The position numbers and the translations under genes are program-made. Below are positions 38,456 to 44,773 of a DNA stretch of 64,000 nucleotides, piece after piece (positions within the stretch are counted from its first letter, which is position 1; every line of letters starts with the position of its first letter). The notes under the pieces are model-generated. The model saw nothing but the letters and a program-made list of their open reading frames with translations. It had not been told where the DNA came from and made no database searches. Origin of the DNA: Neisseria sp. Marseille-Q5346 (GTDB taxonomy: Bacteria > Pseudomonadota > Gammaproteobacteria > Burkholderiales > Neisseriaceae); contig NZ_OX336253.1 in the NCBI RefSeq assembly GCF_946902045.1, positions 186,001-250,000 on the forward strand. Reading direction: 5' to 3'.

Positions 38456-39022
38456 ATGCCGTCTGAAAAACAAGACCTACGGGTACAAAAAACACACAAA
38501 GCCATTCGCACCGCTTTTGTGGAATTGTTGCAAGAGAAGTCTTTTGAAAACATTGCAGTGCAACAGATTTTGGATAGGGCATTGGTTAATAGAAATACTT
38601 TTTATAAATATTATTCAGGCAAAAGCGATTTGGCAGGGGCGATGATTAGTGAATTAAAAGCGGAATATTCCTATTTGATTGAAAAACGAAAACAAATTAT
38701 TGATTTAAATGAATTCATTGAAATTATTTTGCCGCTATTTTATGAAAAACGGCGATTGATTTTGGCGTTATGGACAATTAAAACCAAACGCCATCATTTG
38801 TGGGACGATATGTTTTTAATGTTAAAAAATCATTATATCGCCAAGCAACAAACACAATTCCCTCATAAAAATTTGGATTATCAAGGGGAAATGGTTGCTC
38901 ATTTAATCTTAAAAACTTTGCACTATTATTTTAAACAAGATTTACCCGTTCCCATTCGCCAAGTGTGGGCGGAATTGAGTGAAATGGTTAAGGCTGTTCA
39001 GGCTGCCGACATTCTTATGTAA
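38456..39022 (+). CDS. TetR-family transcriptional regulator
   Basis: A 188-residue regulator with an N-terminal TetR helix-turn-helix (about 12-58; IRTAFVELLQEKSFENIAVQQIL, then NRNTFYKYY) and a helical ligand domain. The start codon is embedded in an AT-dialect DUS: ATGCCGTCTGAA encodes Met-Pro-Ser-Glu. The last residues (AADILM) are encoded by sequence belonging to the mdaB remnant that begins at about 39004, so the native C-terminus was replaced. It is divergent from the lipocalin-like gene. Confidence 0.82.
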   Translation: MPSEKQDLRVQKTHKAIRTAFVELLQEKSFENIAVQQILDRALVNRNTFYKYYSGKSDLAGAMISELKAEYSYLIEKRKQIIDLNEFIEIILPLFYEKRRLILALWTIKTKRHHLWDDMFLMLKNHYIAKQQTQFPHKNLDYQGEMVAHLILKTLHYYFKQDLPVPIRQVWAELSEMVKAVQAADILM

Positions 39023-39097
39023 CGATGTAATTAAAAATCCACAAGTAGAACAATACTTATCAGACTACCAAGCACACTTGGAAACAGTGTTTGGTTA
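39004..39097 (+). pseudogene. 3' fragment of mdaB
   Basis: About 94 bases closely resemble the end of mdaB (27680-27770), running from LPTFLCNDVIKN to the stop codon, with scattered substitutions. A hairpin GGTGGGC/GCCCACC follows at 39118-39137, in the same place as the mdaB terminator. The fragment is fused to the 3' end of the TetR gene. Confidence 0.85.
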
Positions 39098-39154
39098 ATG
39101 ATAAAACATCAACTTGAAGAGGTGGGCTTTTGCCCACCATTTTGTCAGTCGCTA

Positions 39155-39403
39155 ATTGGTACGAAATATGGCAAATCCGTGGCGCAAGTGATTACCCGCT
39201 GGCTGGTGAAACGTGGCATCATTGTATTGGCAAAATCCACCAAACCCGAACGTATGGCGGAAAACTTGAACGTCTTTGATTTTGCTCTCAGCGATGAAGA
39301 CAAAGCCGAAATTGCCAAACTGGACGGCACGTTCGCCGCCATCGTCAATCACGACACGGTGGATAATTTGAAGCGCATCTCCGCGTGGAAAATGGGCGTG
39401 TAA
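39155..39403 (+). pseudogene. 3' fragment of an aldo/keto reductase
   Basis: An 83-residue stretch from GTKYGKSVAQVITRWL to the stop repeats the last third of the protein at 36262-37110 with some substitutions. The catalytic barrel half is absent. A frame can be read from 39098, but its first 18 or so residues derive from the mdaB terminator region. It is a non-functional remnant. Confidence 0.85.
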
Positions 39404-39449
39404 GTGTAGCGAAAAACCATCTGCAATTCATCATATGAAAGGACAAAAC

Positions 39450-39950
39450 ATGATTAACGGGTTAGATATCGAACGTTTCCGAACTACCATGGCAGCGGTT
39501 GAAAACGACCATGCAAAAGGCAAGGCAGTATTACGCGCCGATTCGCGCTGGGTATCCGGCACGAAGAATGAAATCTCCGTGCGCCGCTTCCCTGCCTTTA
39601 CCACAGACGAACCGAAAAACATGGGCGGTGAAAACGCCGCCCCAAGTCCGATGGAATACCTGATCGGCGCTGCGGCAGGCTGCTGCTCCATAGGTTTCGA
39701 GTTGCAAGCAGCACAAGCAGGCGTGAAACTGGAACAGTTTGAAATATCCGCAAGCGGCGGTATCGACATGGCCAAACTGTTCGGCATGGAAGATGGCTAC
39801 GGCGGACTGGATAATCTGGTGCTAACCATAAAAGTAAAAGCCGACGCCGACCTTCCTACCTTGCAAAATTTCGCTGACCGCTCCGCTGCCAGCTCGCCAG
39901 TGTTGAACAGCCTGAAAGCGCGGGTAAAAGTGGTTGTGGAAAAAATCTAG
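39450..39950 (+). CDS. OsmC family protein
   Basis: 166 residues from the ATG at 39450, which has AAAGGA ten bases upstream; an in-frame ATG five codons earlier is less well placed. The OsmC pattern is clear: SPMEYLIGAAAGCCSIGFELQA in the central helix, and the C-terminal CxxC-less barrel ending VVVEKI. In the OsmC/Ohr family, reactive Cys residues in this helix reduce organic hydroperoxides; here adjacent Cys residues occupy the site. It fits the local set of redox genes. Confidence 0.82.
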   Translation: MINGLDIERFRTTMAAVENDHAKGKAVLRADSRWVSGTKNEISVRRFPAFTTDEPKNMGGENAAPSPMEYLIGAAAGCCSIGFELQAAQAGVKLEQFEISASGGIDMAKLFGMEDGYGGLDNLVLTIKVKADADLPTLQNFADRSAASSPVLNSLKARVKVVVEKI

Positions 39951-39987
39951 ACGACTCAAACCGTTTTCTTGTTTTCATTTTGTTAAA

Positions 39988-40019
39988 AGCCCCTTTTCTG
40001 GACAACTAGAAAAGGGCTT
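39988..40019 (+). terminator. Terminator of the osmC-like gene
   Basis: AAGCCCCTTTTCT and AGAAAAGGGCTT form a stem with an 8-base loop. Confidence 0.75.
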
Positions 40020-40042
40020 AATCGCTCAAAGGAGTACATGGC

Positions 40043-40378
40043 ATGCAACAACTGCACACTTTGAAAGACATCGAACAGGCCATCGCCACACACCCTTTAG
40101 TATCACTGTACATCAAAGCCCCAATCTGCGGTGTTTGTACGGTCGTGGCCGCTCAGCTTGACTCAGCTTTGGCGGAGGAAGGAAATGTGTATGCCGTAAA
40201 AGCCGATATTGCTGAAATACCCGAAATGGCCGGACGTTTCCACGTGCTGACCGCACCTGCATGGCTGCTGTTTTATCAAGGCAAGGAAGTAGAACGGATG
40301 GCCCGCTTCATCCCTCAGGCACAGATGAAGCAGACATTGGCAAAATGGACAAAAGTAGCAGAAAGCGGACATCAGTAA
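40043..40378 (+). CDS. Thioredoxin-like protein
   Basis: A 111-residue thioredoxin-fold protein. The active-site motif is CGVC (in KAPICGVCTVV, about residues 29-32), and the cis-Pro loop LTAPAWLLFYQG is typical. It is probably a small cytosolic disulfide reductase or thiol protein. AAGGAG lies ahead of the ATG. It follows the OsmC-like gene, perhaps as its reductant, although a terminator lies between them. Confidence 0.85.
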   Translation: MQQLHTLKDIEQAIATHPLVSLYIKAPICGVCTVVAAQLDSALAEEGNVYAVKADIAEIPEMAGRFHVLTAPAWLLFYQGKEVERMARFIPQAQMKQTLAKWTKVAESGHQ

Positions 40379-40398
40379 CCGGTCTATCAATGTTTCAG

Positions 40399-40715
40399 AC
40401 GGCTGCGATCTTGATAAAGATTTCTTGGTAGGCGTAAAACTCAATTCGGCGGACTTCCAAAAAGGCGGTTTTGACGAAAGCGAATCGGTGCAGGTAGTAC
40501 AAAAACTGTCAGAAATGGGCATTGATTTTATTAAGGCAGAAATCACCCAATCCTTATGCAACGAGCTCTGGGAAAAACTCGGCAATGGTGAAATCAGCAA
40601 ACCGATTATTCATCAAGTATTTGATTTTAAATACGTAGCAAAAGCCCATATAGAAATGGACAAAGGCACGCATATTGGGAAAGTGATGTTGGATTTCACT
40701 TTGCTCAATCAATAA
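40399..40715 (+). pseudogene. Chimeric remnant: old-yellow-enzyme piece joined to a quinone-reductase piece
   Basis: The first part (VGVKLNSADFQKGGFDESES to SEMGIDF) matches the interior of NADH:flavin oxidoreductases of the old yellow enzyme family. The second part (NELWEKLGNGEISKPIIHQV to HIGKVMLDF) matches the C-terminus of zinc-type quinone oxidoreductases. The two were joined in frame by deletion. Neither half can be catalytic alone, so this is a deletion scar with an accidental 97-codon frame. Confidence 0.72.
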
Positions 40716-40726
40716 GGAGTAACACC

Positions 40727-41767
40727 ATGAAACTTTCCATTCTCAATCTTGCCCCCGTTCGTGAAGGGCAAACTTATTTGCAAGCGGTCGATTCGATGGT
40801 GAATCTTGCAAAATACGCGGAGCGCATTGGCATTGAGCGCTATTGGATTGCTGAGCATCATAATATGAAAAATTTGGTGAGTTCAGCGACCGCACTTTTA
40901 ATTCAACATACGCTAGCCAATACGAAGACCTTGCGCGTTGGCTCGGGCGGCGTGATGTTACCGAATCATTCGCCTTATGTGGTGGCCGAGCAATATGGCA
41001 CACTGGAGACGCTTTATCCAAACCGTGTTGAACTCGGTTTAGGACGTGCGCCAGGAACTGATATGCAAACGGCTGCGGCACTTCGTCGAGGACGAAAAAG
41101 TCTGGATTTCCCTGCGGAAATTGCGGAACTTCGCGGTTACTTTAAAGATTCTAACCCTGTTTCTGCATATCCTTCTGCCGGCTTGAATATACCATTTTAT
41201 ATTTTAGGATCTAGCACTGAAAGTGCCTATCTTGCGGCAGAACTTGGCTTGCCTTATGCATTTGCTTCACACTTTGCGCCACGTATGATGGAAATGGCAG
41301 TGGAGATTTACCGCAAAAACTTCAAACCTTCTACCTATCTTGCTGAACCTTATGTCATCTTAGGTGTGAACGCGATTGTTGCAGAAACCGATAACGAAGC
41401 GAGACAACTCGCGACGACACAAACACTATTTTTCTTAAATATAGTGACTAATGCGCAACAAAATTTACAACCACCGATGGCGTCAGAAGAAGACGTTTGG
41501 AAAGCCCAAATGCATGCCCAAAAGAAACCACACTTTGGCCCAGTCGATTTTGAGGAAATCCCGATTTACAATCAAGAGCGTGCTGTAGTGGAACAAATGA
41601 CTGCTTGTTCGCTTATCGGTAGTCCTGAAAGTGTGGAATTTCAACTCAAGCGACTGCGTGAACGGGTACATTTTGATGAAATTATGGCGGTGAGTTATAT
41701 TTTTGATGAACAAAAACAAGCCCAATCTTATACGATGTTAAAATCGATTGTGGATAAGCAATCGTGA
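40727..41767 (+). CDS. LLM-class flavin-dependent oxidoreductase
   Basis: A 346-residue luciferase-like monooxygenase-family protein with a TIM barrel. It has the YWIAEHHN motif near residue 42-50, then [15 protein letters not shown], then [12 protein letters not shown], all typical of the single-component LuxA-like group (YhbW type). It likely uses FMN/FMNH2; substrate unknown. Internal uptake signals are of Pasteurellaceae type (ACCGCACTT at 40889-40897 and CAAGCGGTC near 40781), not DUS, showing foreign origin. AAGGAG precedes the ATG. Confidence 0.87.
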   Translation: MKLSILNLAPVREGQTYLQAVDSMVNLAKYAERIGIERYWIAEHHNMKNLVSSATALLIQHTLANTKTLRVGSGGVMLPNHSPYVVAEQYGTLETLYPNRVELGLGRAPGTDMQTAAALRRGRKSLDFPAEIAELRGYFKDSNPVSAYPSAGLNIPFYILGSSTESAYLAAELGLPYAFASHFAPRMMEMAVEIYRKNFKPSTYLAEPYVILGVNAIVAETDNEARQLATTQTLFFLNIVTNAQQNLQPPMASEEDVWKAQMHAQKKPHFGPVDFEEIPIYNQERAVVEQMTACSLIGSPESVEFQLKRLRERVHFDEIMAVSYIFDEQKQAQSYTMLKSIVDKQS

Positions 41768-41768
41768 T

Positions 41769-41801
41769 AAAAACATGGCGAGATCATCTCGCCATGTTTT
41801 A
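41769..41801. terminator. Terminator between converging genes
   Basis: AAAACATGGCGAGAT and ATCTCGCCATGTTTT form a nearly perfect stem with a single-base centre. Confidence 0.78.
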
Positions 41802-41841
41802 TGCCTAAACCATTTTCGACAATAACATCTCCTTCAACTTG

Positions 41842-42270
41842 TTATACACCCACACCACTCGCTTGGTCATCCACACTTTTGAGCTTATCAATTCCCACCC
41901 GCCAATCAATCACAATGTCGGAGTAGGGCTCAAGTGCGGTCAATAATTCAAACAGAATTTCATCGTTATAAGCATTGGCGGCAGGGTGTACCACACCTTG
42001 CATTGCTTTTTCTTTTACATTGTTTTTAGCAAATAGCCGTTCGCTTTCCGCCAAATATTGCGTCGCTTTCGGCAAAAATTGTTCGCCAAATTCAGTGAGC
42101 TTGATGTTTCGCGTGTTACGTTTGAACAAACTTTCACCTAATAAGGCTTCGAGATCGGCGATCATTCTTGTGACGACTTGAGGCGAAACGGCGAGCCGCT
42201 GGGCGGTTTCACGAAAATTAAAGGTTTCGGCAGCGGAGCAAAAATAGCGAAGGGCTTCTAGTTTATTCAC
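41842..42270 (-). pseudogene. Truncated LysR-type regulator
   Basis: 142 residues of a LysR protein whose usual length is near 290. The helix-turn-helix (ETFNFRETAQRLAVSPQVVTRMIADLEALLG) and the linker are intact, but the effector domain stops soon after it begins (IDWRVGIDKLKSVDDQASGVGV). The reading continues into unrelated sequence, so the C-terminal half is deleted. A Haemophilus-type uptake signal AAGTGCGGT lies inside (41932-41940). It is convergent with the flavin monooxygenase gene it probably once accompanied. Confidence 0.8.
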
Positions 42271-42345
42271 TATTATTCCTTTTTTCAGAATAGTTTATTC
42301 TTATTTTATTAATTTTTAAGTCAGAATACTAGGGTTATACTGCAT

Positions 42346-42484
42346 CAAAGTGTTGAATGAAGACATTACCGGCCAAGTAAACAAAGATCGTAATGTGCTA
42401 ACTGGCGACAGCCCGCTGGCATCAAATAATCTTGGAATTTTAGCGGCAGATGCGTTGTTGAAAAAAGTAGCTAGCTTGGGTTAA
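42346..42484 (+). pseudogene. 3' remnant of a DJ-1/PfpI family gene
   Basis: A 45-codon stretch ending in TAA reads [16 protein letters not shown], then [21 protein letters not shown], matching the C-terminus of DJ-1/PfpI-type chaperone/glyoxalase proteins. The rest of the gene is absent. A strong terminator follows. Confidence 0.65.
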
Positions 42485-42507
42485 TTCATTCAATCTAGTC
42501 CAAACAA

Positions 42508-42553
42508 AAAAACAGTCCGCAACTTTAAAGTGAAGTTGCGGACTGTTTTTTTT
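42508..42553 (+). terminator. Strong intrinsic terminator
   Basis: AAACAGTCCGCAACTT and AAGTTGCGGACTGTTT form a long perfect stem, followed by T residues. Confidence 0.88.
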
Positions 42554-42589
42554 GTTTTACATCGGTGGTCCGAAAAATAGCCATGGCGA

Positions 42590-42822
42590 ACTATTTATAA
42601 TGGCTGGTTCTACGATAGCGGTATCAACCAAGAAGGTTGGCGCGGTTGGAAACTGACAGATTCACAAACCGCCGAGCCAAACGCACGCAATATCGTGCTT
42701 TCCAAAGGGTCGATGACGTATTACTTTATAACGCCGAAGGCGCAGAAGAGTTCTCCCGTTTCTTTGCGATTCCAGGTTTGAACCACTGTGATGGCAGCGT
42801 CGATTTGCGCTTATATAAGTAA
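42590..42822 (+). pseudogene. 3' remnant of a tannase/feruloyl esterase family gene
   Basis: In two frames the sequence reads YNGWFYDSGINQEGWRGWKL and GAEEFSRFFAIPGLNHCDG, consecutive C-terminal motifs of tannase/feruloyl esterase proteins; the second holds the catalytic-histidine region. A frameshift separates them and the N-terminal part is gone. Confidence 0.65.
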
Positions 42823-42833
42823 TTGTACTACTG

Positions 42834-43080
42834 AAGAAACAGGAGTTAGCAGACTAAAATCGTAGAGTTATGAATCTAACATAATATAAATTAATTTCCT
42901 TTTCCCTATTCTTCTACAAATTCCGCTGTTTTGTTCCTATATGTCAAATGAGAATTAATGGTACTCAAGAGAGTGTGCTCATAGTACTCCAATTTTTAGT
43001 ATAAAATCAATAGGTTTTAAGAGAGATTTGGCTGTAACTCTACCACTTAATTATTGAGTAGTAGTAGGGTTGAGGGTAGG
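42834..43080. repeat. Left copy of the imperfect direct repeat flanking the Rhs locus
   Basis: AT-rich sequence homologous to 53053-53310. Shared blocks include CATAATATAAATTA and a core around 42980-43020 (TAGTACTCCAATTTTTAG, then TATAAAATCAATAGGTTTT) that is nearly identical in both copies. No gene is visible in it. Same orientation as the right copy. Confidence 0.75.
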
Positions 43081-43430
43081 AAACTTATTACGATACTAAG
43101 TACCTTCAACTCATAGCATATAGCTAATTTATAAAGGCCATCTGAATATCAGACGGCCTCCTGTCTATTAGAATTTAGACATTGTAAATTTCTTCGTTCT
43201 TAACATTTTCTTAAGGCTTCCGCTTCAGTCGTACCCGGAGGGTTTATACCAAAAAAAGCTGAACCATCCTTGTAACTTGAGACAACTAATACGATCGATC
43301 TTAAAAAAACTTGCTCAAACTGAAATCAAAATAAAGCCATCGTTAACACCGAGATTTGGAAAGCTACGTGAAGGCTTTTCAAAGAGTACGAAGCATTTTA
43401 CTTTCAGGACAAGCTTTGAGTTGGAATAGA
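43081..43430. other. Gene-poor stretch with a small coding remnant
   Basis: No intact gene. A degenerate DUS pair (GGCCATCTGAA and TCAGACGGCC) lies at 43136-43160. On the minus strand about 43200-43300 reads SSYKDGSAFFGINPPGTTEA and then ALRKC before a stop, which looks like the C-terminal tail of a lost protein; I cannot name its family. Confidence 0.4.
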
Positions 43431-43913
43431 TCATTTGTTCTTATAGATGAGATTTTCAGGTTTTTTGTCGGGAGAAATAAGAAGTTTATCAAGGTATTCG
43501 GGGTCATGCCAGTCATCCCAAGGTGCTAGACTAAAATAAGCTTTAATAAAATCATCAATAATAGCTGAACCTTCGGTATTAATACCAATAATATTTCCTT
43601 GTTCAATTAAGTCAATATTAGGAAAATATTGCTTCAGTATATTTTTATTTACTATACCTTGTTGAATAATTGGCCAGAATCCTTTATCTAACGATTCTTC
43701 AGTAATAAACATAGCAGCAATAATATCGTTTTTATCTATTTTTATATCTTCATATAAAGGAAGGTTTTTTGAGGAAATTTTCATTTTGGTAATTAAGCAG
43801 GCTACACCTATCCAATCATATTTTCCAAGAATCTGTCCAACAGCTAAAAAATCATCTTCTATGGGAATGCCAAAATAATCGCCTACCTGCCATTTCTGTT
43901 TTTTTCTTGCCAT
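43431..43913 (-). CDS. Imm26-like immunity protein
   Basis: A 160-residue AT-rich protein. The start KWQVGDYFGIPIEDDFLAVGQILG matches the barrel beginning of immunity family Imm26 (GD.F.IP ... G.I). It has no signal peptide or membrane segment. It lies 24 bases downstream of the GIY-YIG-like toxin fragment on the same strand, the normal place for a cognate immunity gene. GAAAGGA precedes the ATG. It is expected to bind and neutralise that toxin tip in the cytoplasm. Confidence 0.72.
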   Translation of the reverse strand: MARKKQKWQVGDYFGIPIEDDFLAVGQILGKYDWIGVACLITKMKISSKNLPLYEDIKIDKNDIIAAMFITEESLDKGFWPIIQQGIVNKNILKQYFPNIDLIEQGNIIGINTEGSAIIDDFIKAYFSLAPWDDWHDPEYLDKLLISPDKKPENLIYKNK

Positions 43914-43936
43914 TTTTTAAAGTTCCTTTCTGTAAT

Positions 43937-44293
43937 TCAATAAGGCATGGGAATTTTTCCACCTGCTGCACGGTAGCGAGGTTCAGACATCTGATGACGT
44001 TTATTGGCCAAAGGTCCTCCTCGACTCTTGATACCGCCTTGTAATCTAATGTGATCTTCTTCCAATCGGTCTAGACATTGACCAGATTTAGTTTGCCCAA
44101 GTAAGGTAAACCTGTGAGTTGCTATGAATGCTCTATTATGTTCTCTTTGCCTGGCAAAATATCTTATTGAGGATTTGGCTTGGCCTACATATTTTTCGCC
44201 AGTTTTAGGATGTGTCCTCAGATAAACAATTCCACAAGTACCTGGTGGACAATAGCAGGGGTCAGTTTTCTTTGATTCTGGTTTGCTACACAC
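43937..44293 (-). CDS. Orphan toxin tip with a GIY-YIG-like nuclease domain
   Basis: 118 residues. The sequence CGIVYLRTHPKTGEKYVGQA has the GIY and YIG-type strands, followed by RYFARQREH (Arg and His), LEEDHIRLQGG (Glu) and a late Asn. These are the residues expected of a GIY-YIG nuclease. The frame opens directly after a stop codon with a GTG and no spaced ribosome-binding site. A possible pre-toxin segment upstream (44294-44372, NVEQGIQAAF then a stop) is broken. It is best seen as a displaced Rhs C-terminal tip, usable only after recombination onto a full Rhs gene. Confidence 0.6.
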   Translation of the reverse strand: MCSKPESKKTDPCYCPPGTCGIVYLRTHPKTGEKYVGQAKSSIRYFARQREHNRAFIATHRFTLLGQTKSGQCLDRLEEDHIRLQGGIKSRGGPLANKRHQMSEPRYRAAGGKIPMPY

Positions 44294-44372
44294 TCCTTAT
44301 GGCCTCTAGAGGCAATTACTGCTGTTGCCGTCTAAAAGGCGGCTTGGATGCCTTGTTCAACATTGTAATAAA

Positions 44373-44768
44373 TTATATTTCATTTGTAGAAAATATATTA
44401 TCTTCTATATAGCAGTTTTGAAAAGAGCAATTAGATATTAAATTATCTTGTATATGCATTGATCTGAATACACAATTAATAAATGTGCAATTAGTAAATT
44501 TTGTATTACAAACTATTGCCGTAATAAAAGAACAATTAATAAAATTACAATTAGTAAAGGAACTATAGCTTATGAAAGCACCACGAAATGAACAGAAAGA
44601 AAATTTGAGACTTCCAATTTCCCTATGGGATATTTCGTATCTGTGAAAATCAATATTATCTATATGGGTTAACTGTCTAGAAATTAAGACATCTAATTCT
44701 TTTGTTTCGATTTTAATTAGAGACTTTATAATATTTTTAAGTAATTCTTGAATGTCATTTGATATCAT
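44373..44768 (-). CDS. Pentapeptide-repeat immunity protein
   Basis: About 131 residues from the ATG at 44768, five bases after the stop of the orphan Rhs gene. Residues about 45-125 form tandem five-residue units centred on Phe/Cys (FTNCNFINCSFI, NTKFTNCTFINCVF, NCSFQNCYI), the right-handed quadrilateral helix of pentapeptide-repeat proteins. An N-terminal helical part precedes it. Position makes it the cognate immunity protein of the ParB-like tip. Pentapeptide-repeat proteins such as Qnr/MfpA mimic DNA (established for that family); DNA mimicry would suit blocking a DNA-acting toxin, which is inference. Confidence 0.7.
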   Translation of the reverse strand: MISNDIQELLKNIIKSLIKIETKELDVLISRQLTHIDNIDFHRYEISHREIGSLKFSFCSFRGAFISYSSFTNCNFINCSFITAIVCNTKFTNCTFINCVFRSMHIQDNLISNCSFQNCYIEDNIFSTNEI

Positions 44769-44773
44769 TTTTA

